Assembly (NCBI GenBank): GCA_023974075.1 | Contig: JAMFTG010000134.1 | Span: 150,054-214,053, forward strand | Reading direction: 5' to 3' | From: Chaenocephalus aceratus | Taxonomy: Eukaryota > Chordata > Actinopteri > Perciformes > Channichthyidae | Length of the DNA: 64,000 bases | Shown here: one piece after another, positions 22,434-34,225 of the stretch | How the letters are laid out: each line of letters starts with the position of its first letter | Numbering within the stretch: position 1 is the stretch's first letter | The notes under the pieces: generated by a model | Seen by the model: only the letters and a program-made list of their open reading frames with translations | The model's database searches: none | What the model was told of the DNA's origin: nothing | Position numbers and translations under genes: made by a program

Positions 22434-23240
22434 ATGGACAGGGCATTGCTCCGGTCTCATCATGACGCAGCTCCATTAAAGAAACACAAGCTGGTGGAGC
22501 CCTCCGAGAAGCTCCAGGAGAACATCTGCTCTCGTCACGACCAGGTGAAAAAGCTGTTCTGCCGCACTGATCAGCAGAGCATCTGTTCTCTCTGCTCTGT
22601 GGACGAACACAAAGGCCACGACACGGTGTCGGCTGCAGCAGAGAGGAGGCAGAGAGAGCTGGAGGGGAGTCGACTCAACATCCAGCAAAGGATCCAGGAT
22701 GGAGAGAAGGAGGTGAAGCTGCTTCAGCAGGAGGTGCAGGCCGTCAATGGCTCTGCTGATAAAGCAGTGGAGGACAGTGAGAAGACGTTCACTGAGCTGA
22801 TCCGTCTCGTGGAGGAGAGAAGCTCTGACGTGAAGCAGCAGCTCAGATCCCAGCAGGAGAGAGAAGTGAGTGGAGTCAGAGAGCTCCAGGAGAAGCTGGA
22901 GCAGGAGATCTCTGAGCTGCAGAGGAGAGACGCTGAGCTGCAGCTGCTGTCTCACGCAGAGGACCACAACCAGCTTCTGCTCAGCTACCCCTCCTCGCTG
23001 CCAGCCCCCCTCAGTGAAGCTCCACACTCCTCCAGCACCAACATCCGTCCTCTAAGCTACTTTGAGGACGTGACGGCGGCCCTGTCAGCAGTCAGAGACA
23101 AACTACAGGACGTCCTGAGAGAGGAATGGACACACGTCTCACCGACTGAAGTGAATGCTTTACCGTCAGCAGCAGAGCCCGCCTCCAGAGCTGCTGGGTT
23201 CTTCACATATTCACAGGAGATCACATTACAGCTGCACTAG
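22434..23240 (+). pseudogene. finTRIM-like fragment, B-box plus coiled coil, intronless
   Basis: One uninterrupted plus frame of about 270 codons. It has a B-box 2 zinc finger (CSRHDQVKKLFCRTDQQSIC, then CSLCSVDEHKGHD) followed by a long coiled coil (ERRQRELEGSRLNIQQRIQ through LQEKLEQEISELQRRDAEL) and the linker FEDVTAALSAVRDKLQDVL typical of fish TRIM genes. RING and B30.2/SPRY domains are absent: homology starts near LKKHKL and ends at YSQEITL, after which the frame stops. Family members normally have introns in this region, so a retrocopy or truncated capture is likely. A LINE 3' end follows directly. It could still be transcribed, but it has no promoter or splice signals that I can see. 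Confidence 0.75.
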
Positions 23241-23244
23241 GTCA

Positions 23245-23835
23245 GAAACCAGAGGAGACTGTGAGGTCCACCTTAAGACGGACCACTTTTGGACAAAATG
23301 TACTTTCCATCAAAGACAGCTCATTGTGGAATAGCCTCCCAACTGAGATACGGGATTGTCCCACTCTCAATAGCTTCAAAGGTCAACTCAGAGAATGGAT
23401 GAGAGACAAACAGACGTTCGATCACCGCTAAATGCATTTTAACACAGGGGTATCTCCTCTTGCACTTTATGTAGCTCTCGTGTCTTCTCTTGCACTTTAT
23501 GTAGCTCTCGTGTCTTCTCTTGCACTTTATGTAGCTCTCGTGTCTTCTCTTGCACTTTATGTAGCTCTCTGTCTCTCTTGCACTTTAAATGTCGTTGCTG
23601 CTATATTGTATTACCATGTGGTAAATACTTACGTATGCTGTTCTTGCACTTTTTGCATATCATGTATTTGTTTTTGCTATGTTTGTGAAGTGTAATTTTC
23701 TTAAATGTTTTTATGTGAGGGACTGCGGATGGAAATGAGCTCAAAGCGAAAATCTGGCATATTTACGCTTGACACATTTTATTCTTTTAAGTGTTCATTG
23801 ATATGCATTGTCCCTGCTAAATAAACGATTATATT
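23245..23835 (+). mobile_element. LINE 3' end fragment
   Basis: The plus frame ends in the typical LINE ORF2 C-terminus LWNSLPTEIRDCPTLNSFKG...FDHR-stop (the residues SSLWNSLPTEIRDCPTL are seen). A 3' UTR with a 30-bp tandem and an ATAAACGATTATATTA end follows. It begins within a few bases of the TRIM fragment's stop. Confidence 0.75.
23449..23580. repeat. 30-bp tandem repeat in LINE 3' UTR
   Basis: Four copies of a unit containing TCTTGCACTTTATGTAGCTC, the last one shorter. It lies inside the LINE tail. Confidence 0.9.
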
Positions 23836-23839
23836 AAAT

Positions 23840-25120
23840 GGTTAGGGCTAATGAAAAAGGACATTGAGAATGTGGTGCTCAGTGGGGACGAGTTGGAGGA
23901 GCCAGCAGCTACAGCAGCTACAGAAGCTGCAGCAACAGAGATGGTCCATGGAACGGTGGGAAATACAAGTCCAGGGAAGAGACCGTCAAGAAGAGAGACT
24001 TAGTTGCCCAGTTACCTTTAAGAGTTCCAGCTGAGCTAAGAAGGGAATAGATAATACTGTTGTTAGCCACCTGTTAGGTTTAATGAAAAAGAAAAATGTT
24101 ACAATGTTCCGGTTGGATGCATATAACCTGCTTGAGGGGAAGGGGATGTTGTGTAAAGGTCAAATATATATTATATGTTAGTTCACCAGTCCACTAGGTG
24201 GCACTGAGGTTGTTGCCGTTCACAACAGGCATAGCAGAATAACTGTGGGCTATGCTATGTTAATCTAAAATATGTTGTCACAGTTCTGTTCCGCCAGAAA
24301 CTAAATAAACTGCTCCATGCTCTCCAGAAGCCTCCCGTGAGTTACTGCAGTTGTCAAAAGGAAAGGTGATGCAACACAGTGGTATACATAACCCAGCTTT
24401 TTTTGGAACATGTTGCAGGCATCAAATTCAAAATGAGTGAATATTTGCACAAAAAATTGATAAATTGAGTTTATCAGTTTGAACAATAAATATCTTGTCT
24501 TTGTAGTGTATTCAATTGAATATAGGTCGGAAAGAATTTGCGATTCTTTGTATTCTGTTTTTAATAATGCGTTACACGACGTCCCAAATTCAATGGAATT
24601 TGGGTTTGTAGGAACCCCCCTCGCCTAGAGCTGGAAGTTAAGCGATATATTGCTTTTTTCAGCATTTCCGTCGTCATTTCAGCCGGTGTACTTCTGTTTG
24701 TTTGTTATTTTGTTTAAACCACAAACAGAAAACTGAAATACCAGGCTATCGAACCCAGAATATACACAGACCTAACAGCACTTGCTGCATGAAATGTTTG
24801 AAACTCTTTCTATATGTGAACTGAATCATGGACAGAGGATGTCAAAAGATTTCAAAGTTATTCAGCTTTCAATTATGTCAAAGATGTTAATGCTGTGAAA
24901 TGGCTCCGTTGAACCTATCAACTCACAAGACCTGATGGATTTAATTAAGAGAATGAAGCCATCTTCCTGCCCCCTGGATGTAATACCAACTTCCCTATTT
25001 TTAAAAGTTTTACCAACCATTTGAAGTGCTGTATCAGCTATTATTAATACTTCCTTGTCTACATGATGTGTCTCTTCCTATTTTAAGCATGCCACTAACC
25101 CATATTAAAGAATATTAACT
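23840..25120. other. Gene-free stretch, possible retroviral 3' remnant
   Basis: At 24135-24147 a purine run (GAGGGGAAGGGGA) precedes TGTTGTGTAAAG, which could be a polypurine tract and LTR start. An AATAAACTG signal lies at about 24304. No second LTR copy confirms this. The remainder is AT-rich with no feature I can support. Confidence 0.25.
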
Positions 25121-25129
25121 TAGATCCAA

Positions 25130-26235
25130 CCTTGTCCGTGAACTACAGGCCTATATCTAAACTACCCTTTATCTCAAAAGTTCTAGATAAGGTCGTGGCC
25201 AACTAACTCACTGCTGAACTGGAGAGGCACAATATTTACGATAAGTTCCAGTCAGGGTTTCGGAAAAAAGCACTCCACTAAAACGGCTCTCCTGAGGGTT
25301 TCTAACGACATCCTGATGGCTTCTGATGTGGGTGATTGCTCTGTGTTAAGTACTTCTTGACCTAAGTTCTGCATTTGATACTGTAGACCACCATCCTGAT
25401 CAAGAGGTTACGTGACTGGCTGGGCATATCTGGCATAGCATTAGACTGGTTTGCATCATATTTTGCCGACAGAAGTTTCACCGTCTCGATTGGAGACTAT
25501 GTGTCAGACTCCTCTCCACTGTCCTGTGGTGTACCGCAGGGCTCGGTCTTGGGGCCTCTGTTATTCTCCCTATATTTGCTACCCTTAGAACAGATCATAA
25601 ACAGTTTTAACATTACATATCACTTATACGCGGACGATATCCAGCTCCACATTTCATTCAAACCTAGTGAGGCTTTTAGGATATCTAGACTCTTAGAATG
25701 TCTTGGCGCTATTAAGGACTGGACGGCAGATAACTTCTTACAACTCAATGCTGATAAGACGGAGGTTCTGGTTGTTGCACCAGAAATGATTACGCCCTTG
25801 ATTCTGATTGGACCATATTCCTCTGCTGCCAACTCCAAACTTCGCAAAATGTACTGTCTGTCCCTCGTACCCACCTTAAGACCCGCGGTGATGAAGCGTT
25901 CGCAGCAGTGGCTCCTAAACGATGGAATGCTCTCCTGCTCATCTGGTCTGCTGACATTGTTGACTCGTTTAAAACTATTTTAAAGACATTCCTGTTTGGG
26001 TAGGCTTTGGGTAACCGGTGTGCTTGATTTTATTCCATTTTATACTATGTTTTTATTTCGTTTGTTTTAAATTTCGTTTGTAAGTTTTGTTTTGTGTTTT
26101 TATTGCGTCTTAATGATCTTCTGGTGCTTTTATGACTTCTTAACATGTGGCTTGTGTGTTCATTGATCATGTTGATGTCTTGTTTTGTCAAGCACTTTGT
26201 GACTTTGCCCTTTATAAATAAACTGTACTTACTTA
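25130..26235 (+). mobile_element. L2-like LINE, RT fragment and 3' end
   Basis: RT motifs in broken frames: a FQSGF-like region near 25250, SAFDTVDHH, then the frame 25501-25983 with [18 protein letters not shown] and the catalytic LYADDIQL, followed by [15 protein letters not shown]. Part of the thumb is deleted after about 25830. The 3' end has CTTTATAAATAAACTGTACT. Several stops and frameshifts; dead copy. Confidence 0.88.
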
Positions 26236-26239
26236 ATGT

Positions 26240-27125
26240 AAATACCAGTATGGCTGGTTGTGGTGGATCACAAATGATGTGGCACCTCTATTCAAATTGA
26301 TAATCTTTGAAATAACACAACAGTTTATCGTGTAAAAAAGAAGTTTCGCCCACAAGTATTTTTTATTTCTTAGATTTAGGTCGCTCTGCAATACAATTCA
26401 TTCAGAACAATTGCATGGCTGTTGGCAACATATCCCATTTACTAAATAAAGTCTATTATGGGGCAGTTCCTTATTTCATTTTTTTATTTAGTCGAGTTTT
26501 TCTTTTTAAGTATTTTGTTGTGTGAATTAATCTTAACTCTTTTAGGGTTTCGCCGACAATAACTCATACTACAACTAAAAGCACAAAACAGTAAACACAT
26601 ACAATACTCATAATTCTGATGACAAAACAGCATCTTTTACAATTTGTTTATTGAACTTTTTTAGTGTTATAAACAAACAGAACAGAAAAAAGGGGACAGG
26701 GCTGAGACAGGACGAATACAGACAAAACAAAATCAAAAACGAAAGGCTCTGAATCTAAATCCATTATTAATAACAACATTAAAAAGTCAAACAATGTGTA
26801 TAATGGGAACAAACACATCAAATAAAACATAGCACTTGTTGGTCAGTCAGCCACCCATTAATCATAATTCAACACCGCAGGTCCACCACACTACTGTACA
26901 GAGACATCCGGCATGTCCAGCTCCCGTATATACCTGAAGAAGGGGGTCCCACATATTGTTACACCAATACTTTGATAAACATCCTACCATCATCAAAATA
27001 ACCAGTTTCTGTTCCTTAAAAAACACATTCAAGTCTTCTGAGGTATATTTGTATGAATATGCAGTATGACTTTTGAAGTTAAGTTGGATGTAATTTAATA
27101 TTAAGGCTGGTATTAGTTATATCTC
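26240..27125. other. No recognised feature
   Basis: AT-rich, stop-rich sequence downstream of the LINE and before the NXPE remnant. I see no exon, terminal repeat or tandem array. Confidence 0.5.
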
Positions 27126-27262
27126 TCAAACTCAAGGCCTGCGGGCCAACATTGGTCCACGACCTCATTTTATGTGGCCCGCAAGAGCTTGCAAAGAATA
27201 TAATATACACTACAATTGGGGTAATTGTTGAATAAGTGCCTGATAAATAAAATGTATTATTA
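27126..27262. mobile_element. hAT MITE fragment (GTCAAACTC family)
   Basis: CTCAAACTCAAGGCCTGCGG and ATTTTATGTGGCCCGCAAG match the left part of the complete copy at 62572-62916. The rest is missing. Confidence 0.7.
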
Positions 27263-27267
27263 TTATC

Positions 27268-28318
27268 TAGCCGCCCTTTTGAGGGCGTGTGTAGGAGAAG
27301 AGAACATCCATTATATTCTTAATAATAGGAGGTTGCTTGGCAGGTGGTGAGCAAGGACCATCTCCCAGGCATCAATCAGATGAACATTCAGTCCTTTAAA
27401 TATGGCTCTTATCGCTCTGCCCCGAGAACCAGTCGCTGTTGGTTGTTGCCGATATAAGCTTCACAGTCCTGATGATGATCACCGTTTTTGGAGCCCTGTC
27501 CAACAGCCGCACCGCCGCACTGCGGATCCTTTGTAGCCGCCGGATGTACACCTCGATGGGGAAAGAACCAAAGTGAGCCCAGATGCCGAAAAACGACATC
27601 AGTGTTGGGAACCCCGATGAAGTCATCTCGTTCATTGGCAATGTAACTCATTTCTTCCGTTGAGGCGGAAAGTCACCATGATTTTGTTTTTATAGTCTAA
27701 GGCAGGGGTGTCAAACTCAATTTCATTGCGGGCCACATTAGAATTATGGTTGCCGGTGGTAACTTTAAGACTATATAAATATACATAGATAAATATATAT
27801 AATATAATGTATTATTTAACAATATTTCCTCTGCATTGGATTATTATCTGATAGGGTAATAACTTAACTACGTCTGAAAGCAGAAGTCTAGGGCAAATAA
27901 TTGAAAGTAATTGTTTCAAGTCTCTTCAGTGCGCATCTCACAAAATGAGATGCATTGTGGGACATGTAGTTTATGGGCAACGTGCTCCTGTAAAGCGGCA
28001 CGTAACCTTATAATAAACGTATTATATTCTTTGCAAGCTCTTGTGGGCCACATACAATGAGGTGGCGGGCCGGATTTGGCCCCCGGGCCTTGAGTTTGAC
28101 ACCCCTGGTCTAAGGCCATGAAAGGTCCAGTTTTCCTCGAGCTGCCCAGGTTACACTCCTTAAGATCTAAAAGTATTACAGAGGAAACAGATTAAGATGC
28201 AGTGTGAACATAAGGAAACTGTTCCCTGTGGATGAGTTACCTGGTAGTGCTGCGTTGAGAAACTCAAACCACGGCCTGATGGTAGAGTCTCCATACAGGT
28301 GGACCACTTTGCCTTTGC
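27268..28318 (-). pseudogene. NXPE-family (neurexophilin and PC-esterase domain) remnant
   Basis: Two minus-strand exons. Exon 28318-28241 encodes KGKVVHLYGDSTIRPWFEFL, the GDSxxR serine motif region of the PC-esterase domain. The next exon starts at 28166 (DLKECNLGSS...TGPFMALD), is interrupted by a 405-bp hAT at 27703-28107, and resumes with YIANERDDF, GIWAHFGSFPIEVYIRRL and, after further frame changes, FKGLNVHLIDAWEMVLAHHL near the family's C-terminus. Besides the insertion there is an extra T in a run near 27598 and missing codons before YIANE. Upstream exons (signal peptide, neurexophilin domain) are not found. Fish have many NXPE paralogues; this one looks dead. Confidence 0.82.
27703..28107. 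mobile_element. hAT MITE (GTCAAACTC family), complete, inside NXPE exon
   Basis: Ends CAGGGGTGTCAAACTCAA and TTGAGTTTGACACCCCTG are perfect inverted repeats. A perfect 8-bp target duplication GTCTAAGG lies at 27695-27702 and 28108-28115. On the minus strand the target is the coding sequence CCTTAGAC. Confidence 0.95.
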
Positions 28319-28320
28319 CT

Positions 28321-28330
28321 GTGAGTGTGT

Positions 28331-28384
<54 letters not shown>
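28321..28384. repeat. (GT)n microsatellite at a splice acceptor
   Basis: About 30 GT units. On the minus strand they form a (CA)n tract ending two bases before the acceptor of NXPE exon 28318-28241. Confidence 0.95.
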
Positions 28385-28386
<2 letters not shown>

Positions 28387-28439
28387 TGCCCATTAGCTGC
28401 CTTCAACCTGCTGATTGGTCAACCTGAAGAGACAGGGTA

Positions 28440-29012
28440 GAAGATCTGGTTTGTTGCTCTGTGTTGCTAAAGTTACCGTTTACCGGACCCTGTTGTACAT
28501 GTGTGTACCTTTATAAAGCTAAGCTAATTTAACCTGTCTTGAGGACACGCTTTGTTTAGTTAAGAAGTGAGAAATCCTTTTTTCCTCCTGTTTACTGGTA
28601 GGAGTTGGGTAAGAAGCCTCTACTTTATTTTGGTTAGGCAAGTTTAAGGAATACTCTGGAAAGACGATTTGTGTTTGTTATGTTGGGAGGGGGGAGAGGG
28701 CAATGTTGTGCTGCGCCTATGTTCCCCTACCTGGGCGTAACACTACAAAATGTAATCATAGAATAAATGATTGTCTTTTATTTTTACAAGAATAATTCTA
28801 TAGTTGAATATAAACTCAAATTTCTACATAATAATTACTTTTACTTTGGTACTTAATGTATTATTGCAGTTTTGAATAGATGATTTAAAAAACTGATTAT
28901 TTATCAATCTTCTCGATACATTTAAAGTAGCGCAACAATTGAAGTAGTCAAAAAAAGTAGCAAGTAGCTAAAAAAAATAAACATTGATATTAGGTGAAAG
29001 GCAACATTTAGT
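28440..29012. other. No recognised feature
   Basis: Unique AT-rich sequence with a G-rich run at about 28686. I searched it for missing NXPE and CMAH exons by eye and found none. Confidence 0.45.
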
Positions 29013-29016
29013 GTTA

Positions 29017-29635
29017 CGGTACGTCCACACAGCAGCTTTTCAAACATCTTGAACATCTTGGAGCTGGGCGTGTCTGACAGCTTGGGGATTTTTTGCGACC
29101 AACAACCAATCACATGAATCTCCCGCCCCCGACATACAAAGCAAAAAACCCCGGGGATTTTATGCGAGCAATATATATATATATATATATAAACTCCCCA
29201 AACAGGCGAAACCCTACCAGCTTCCCCCACTGTCTCTGCCTCCTCCCTCCATGCCGGTTCCTCCGGTTTGTATCCCGGTAATAGTTCTGGTCGTAAAGAA
29301 CCGGGTGATTTGCTACCGTAACTTCTCGTTGGAATATGAGGAAATGAACTGCGGTCTGGTTCTCCCTGCTTACACGCTGTTTGATTGGCTAGCACTTCTA
29401 CTGTCAGATTTGCATAAACGTGTTTGATTGGCTGACGCTTCCAGCTCAGCTTCAAAAGTTGAACATTGCTCAACTTTGGAATCCTGGAAATCCTGGAAAT
29501 CTTCGCTTCGCTCCCCCACAATGCAGTTCGGCAAAAAGCGAGGCAAAGTGACGTCATCCCCATTCAAAGTCAATGGGCAGAGAAGCGTTGGAAGCGGTGG
29601 AAGATTCGTCTAAAAGCTGCTGTGTGGACGTACCG
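29017..29635. mobile_element. PIF-Harbinger-like non-autonomous element, complete
   Basis: Inverted ends CGGTACGTCCACACAGCAGC and GCTGCTGTGTGGACGTACCG, flanked by the 3-bp duplication TTA (29014-29016 and 29636-29638). A TTA/TAA target is typical of PIF-Harbinger. The internal sequence matches the rearranged copy at 276-786. Confidence 0.85.
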
Positions 29636-29639
29636 TTAT

Positions 29640-30755
29640 GTTACCTATAAAATGAAACCCCAAATGACTTTAGAGAGTGTGCGCCTTACCTTAGCATAGT
29701 TTGGGAGATTATGGGAGGAAAGTCTCCGTGTGATCCCACACTTTAGTATGGGTTGATCTATCAGGGAGGGACTGGGACTGAACAACGGCCCCTGGACTCT
29801 GACCAAGCCCACAAAAAAAAACCATGTCTGCATGCGCACTGTTATGTAACTATCCTGTTAATTAACACTCTTAATTCCAGCAGGATAGCCAGTAACCCAG
29901 TCTGCATTGGTTTATGACATTATGTGCGTGATTCTTACAGTATCTGCTGCTTTATAGTATAATAAGCTCCTTCACTTAAGGACATCCCTGCAGCATGTAG
30001 GGCCATGGACACGCAATAGCCAGCAGCAGCGGCGCACAATGCTTTGTGAAATCACCATCAGTATAGTATTAGCGAAGATATCTTACTTTGGTTCGGTTTG
30101 GTTTGGTTTGGTTTGGTTTGGTTCTTACTTGGTAAGTAAGAACCAAACGTTAGCTTTAACGCTGTCGCCTCTAAGCGTCATACTAATGGTGATGTCACTT
30201 AACACCAAATGTCGGTATTCCTAGCGTTCCAGCAGTGTTTATTCCAAGTATCTCGATTCCACGTGCACCTGACCCAGCTTCGTGTCCTGACCCTGTTCCT
30301 GCCTACTCCTCGTCTGTTTTGGGAACCTTACTGACTGATCTCCCGTGTACCGAACCTTGGCTATAAAGACCCTTTCTGCAACCTAAGCCTCTGTCTCTGA
30401 GTCATGCTATCGAGTCCTCTGCTTGTGTTCATTCAGTCGTTACACCTGTTCAACCAGGAGAGACATGTTTGATGTAAATATATATACTTCTTACCAAGAA
30501 TACACGGAAGAATGTAAAGGTGTACACCATGGTGTACCCACCCATATTACAAACTTATTGTACCCATGTTGCAATGTAATACACCCATATTACACCCATG
30601 TTACACTGTGATAACACTGGTATAACACCCACTTTACACATGGACACAGCCTGTTAAATGTCACAGGAGAGTGGATACAGACACCATGTAAGGGTTATCT
30701 TATGGAAGTCATGCATCTCTTGTAATAACATTAAAAATTGAAAACAAAAATGCAC
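29640..30755. other. No gene recognised; possible LTR scrap and (GGTTT)n
   Basis: A short (GGTTT)n run lies at 30090-30121. Bases 30240-30445 read like the end of a fish LTR (TATAAAGACCC...GTCGTTACA) but have no partner. Imperfect ACACCCATATTACACCCATG repeats lie at 30505-30635. I searched for CMAH 3' exons and found none. Confidence 0.35.
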
Positions 30756-32195
30756 CTTTATATTCAACAATGAGGCAGGTGTCAAGTTCGGGGTGCACAC
30801 CGTCCATCAGGATCATGAATCTTAGGTGCTCGTTCACCTGAAGCAGACCAAGGGACAGTGTAGTGAACAATTAGCGGAGTCTATTCATTAATATTAACAG
30901 CCTATATTCACACATATTTTACCAAAGTATTTGTCATTACATTTTGCCAGACTCCAAAAGGAACAAGTAGGGATGCACGATATTGGTTTTTTGAAACCGA
31001 TACCGATAACTTCCTGCTTCTCAAGACCGATACCGATACCGATAACCGATAATAATATAATATATATATTAGTGCTGTCAAAATTATCGCGTTAACGGCG
31101 GTAATTAATTTTTTGAATTAATTGCGTTAAAATATTTAACGCATTTAACGCATGTGCAGAATGACCCGCCCCATACGTGCCACCAGTGGCAGCGCCAGGG
31201 TATGGCTGGGGTAGGCTACACCCATACCAAGAAATGGCTTAGCCCCACCCAGAGCCCTAGAGATACTAAGAGTTACGACACTCCCATAGACCTCCGTTGT
31301 AAAAAATGGCGGCGCCTACTTCCGGGGTATGGACATCGAAATAGTTCAACATATTGTCATTTGGGCGTTGGACCTCATTCACTTACATTACGGCGCGTCG
31401 ATTAGTTCCAGAGGTAAGTTGCTGAAATATCGAACTCTTTTGAATTGTCAACTGTCTATATTGTATCAGAGGCCCTTTATGATGCTTATACTGGTGTTCA
31501 TTTGTATATGCACATTGTAATTATCTATATTTTATCTTGGTTATGTCAACCCATTTTGCTAGCATTGCCTGCTAGTTAGCTAGCGCGACTTCCTCAGCTT
31601 TGATTTGAAGGTAAGATTTCAGTAATGAATCGCTAGCAGCTTATATATCAATGATGCTGGGTAACTAACAAGCAGGATTTAGATTGATTATGTGTTTTTA
31701 TTGTTATTTTGGTTTTTATCTGCTGAACCTGACCGTGTCAGTCATCCTTAGTCGGCTTTTTCTGTATGATATGACTTAACTGCTAGCACTAGTAGAAATG
31801 AGGTGGCGTTTGTGATAAATATTTCATTGCATTTTGGGATATACTAACATTTCATTATGTGACATGTTGACTGTACTTAGTTTTTTTTTGTACTGTTCCG
31901 TGTTAACTCATCTGTACTGTACAACTAGCCTAGCGCTACTTTTAATGCTTGATGGCATGCGAGGATAGATTCCTTTGTATTGTAATATACACACTAATTT
32001 AATGATTGTTCTTCAAAGGTATTATTCAGTCTTAAAAATATAATAGCCTACTGAATAGGCTACTCTACAGCAGTGAATGAAGGGTGAGCCTAAAACATGG
32101 TCATGCATCCAAAATGTTTATTTTAACAAAATAAACACTTAAAAAAAATAATTAGCACTTTTTTTTATTCAGCCTCATATGTCAGCCTCATATGG

Positions 32196-32515
32196 CTGTT
32201 GCTGCTGCTGCTGGAGGGTGCTGCTGCTGGAGGGTGCTGCTGCTGAAGGAGGGTGCTGCTGCTGAAGGAGGGGGCTGCTGCTGGAGGAGGGTGCTGCTGC
32301 TGGAGGGTGCTGCTGCTGAAGGAGGGTGCTGCTGCTGAAGGAGGGTGCTGCTGCTGAAGGAGGGGGCTGCTGCTGGAGGAGGGTGCTGCTGCTGGAGGGT
32401 GCTGCTGCTGAAGGAGGGTGCTGCTGCTGAAGGAGGGGGCTGCTGCTGGAGGAGGGGGCTGCTGCTGGAGGAGGGTACTGCTGCTGGAGGGTGCTGCTGC
32501 TGAAGGAAGAGGAGG
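32196..32515. repeat. CTG-rich minisatellite inside P-like element
   Basis: Units of GGTGCTGCTGCTGAAGGAG and GGTGCTGCTGCTGGAGGAG, about 16 copies of 17-20 bp. One strand stays open but the peptide is repeat-only. Confidence 0.9.
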
Positions 32516-32589
32516 CTGGAGGCTGCTGACGGAGGACCGGGGAATAGGTGTGTGGCAGAGTAAGGTGTTTGGCAGTGGCCTAGATGTTA

Positions 32590-34225
32590 TGACCTTCGGT
32601 GCAGAGGTCTGTTGGGTCTTCTTTGCCTTCTTACTCTGACTCTTGCTGCCAAGATACCCTTTATGTTTATCCTTCCTCTCAGCCCTGATGCAATCCTTAA
32701 CCTCAGCCTGATGTATGTTGAGAGGTTTCTTTTCTTCAGGTCATGGCATGAAGGCAGGTTGCTGTCCAGCAACATGGCTTCTTGTTCCAGCTGTGACACT
32801 GCATTTGAGGACTCCATGAGGGAATCGCTCGTCCTCACACGGAACAGCTGCTCCACGTTCTGAACAAGGGTGAAAACCTCATCTGATGGACGGTAAAGTG
32901 CACCCCTTTTAAATTATTTTAATACCAGCAGACCAGCTCTCTCATTTATATCCTGTAGTGCCACAACAGAACCTTAGTTGTATTGCTTTTTTCACGGTGT
33001 CTTTCCCCCACCGTATCCCACCTTTTTTTGATTGCCCAAGTGCTCTAATTTGGTCTGTGTTGAAGATTTTTTTGAAACTTTAGATTAATCAAATTGTGTT
33101 TTATTTTTTAATGCCGAATGAATCCTCTTCTGGTTTCCCAGAGCCCTCTCTGCTCTCTTTCTTAGTAATCTCTCCCTTCTCAGTTGCCTCATTAGATCCT
33201 CCACGTGAGCCCGGTCACAACTGGCCCTGGGCAGTCTGGTCCCTGGAGCACCTGACCCTGGCAAACTGGCCTCTTCACAGCTGACCCCTGACTGACTGGT
33301 TCCTGGCACACTGATCTCTGGTAAGGTGGCCTCTTGATTGTCGGCCCCTGACATACTGGCCCCTGGCAGTCTGCTGACACCTGTCTCACTCTCTCTGTCT
33401 GTGATGTCCCTTTCATTCCCTTGGAACTCCACCTCAATATCTCCCTGAATCTCTGTAACAATAACAAGGCAATCTTGCTGTTATATGTGTATGCTGCCTT
33501 TACATGTGCACCTATTGTCATGTAAGGGTACACTACACTCCTATAGTGACATTCATCTAAGTTCGTCTATTGGCAATGTTACAGTATGAAGACATCTGTA
33601 GATTATCTACATGGTATATGAGTCTTCAGAGAATCCCTGAACCCTGGTAGCTTTGAAGCTGTATAATCTGAAGGTTGCATTAGGAGTGTAGTCTATCCTT
33701 GAATGATATAACATGGGAAACATTGTTAGCTTCATATATCATACCAATGTTTGATGTGCAGTAATAGGTGTGGTCATTATTCCTGACAGCTGGAGGCATA
33801 CTCCTTGACGTGAATTTTCTCCTTTTCGGTTTAGGCCGATGTATAAATACTGTTGGAACAGCATCTGGCCTCAACCTCAAATTTCCTCCTGATTTGTTGC
33901 CAACATATTGGTCGTCTTCAAAGTGTACCTGTGGGTAGGTAGCTTTGATCAGTTTCCCCTGCACACTTCAAATGTCATTGAAGAGTCATAATTCTCGACA
34001 CTTGGAAATATGATGCCCTTTAAAATGTTAACAAGTCATGTCACCTCTGTGAACATTACTTACATGACAGAGTTTTCTGCTGTTGTTGTCCTCTTTCAGA
34101 CACAGGGATTTGTCTGTTGACCATTGGCAGCCATCTCTTCCTTCGCTCTACGTCCTTAGGGAAGCCTTACATCCGGAACCCCTTCTCGGATCGATTAGAG
34201 CACCCAAATGCTATGTATGACAACT
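32590..34225 (-). pseudogene. THAP-domain transposase-like gene, degenerate
   Basis: Minus-strand exon-like blocks. At about 34219-34080, AFGCSNRSEKGFRM, an in-frame TAA, then GFPKDVERRKRWLPMVNRQI: the first half of a THAP C2CH finger with its FPxDxxRRxxW core. At 33964-33815, VHFEDDQYVGNKSGGNLRLR then PDAVPTVF, the THAP C-terminal half. At 33432-33085, a charged coiled stretch (LMRQLRRERLLRKRAERAL). At about 32873-32590, a C-terminal block (LSTYIRLRLRIASGL). The position of the first THAP cysteine reads Tyr. The stop, the missing Cys and the absent catalytic domain mark it as dead or strongly reduced. Confidence 0.65.

Noticed and set aside
23840..24150. Purine tract plus TGTTGTG read as an endogenous retrovirus 3' end
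   Set aside because: Recorded only as a weak possibility: no second LTR copy, no target duplication and no legible retroviral frame supports it.
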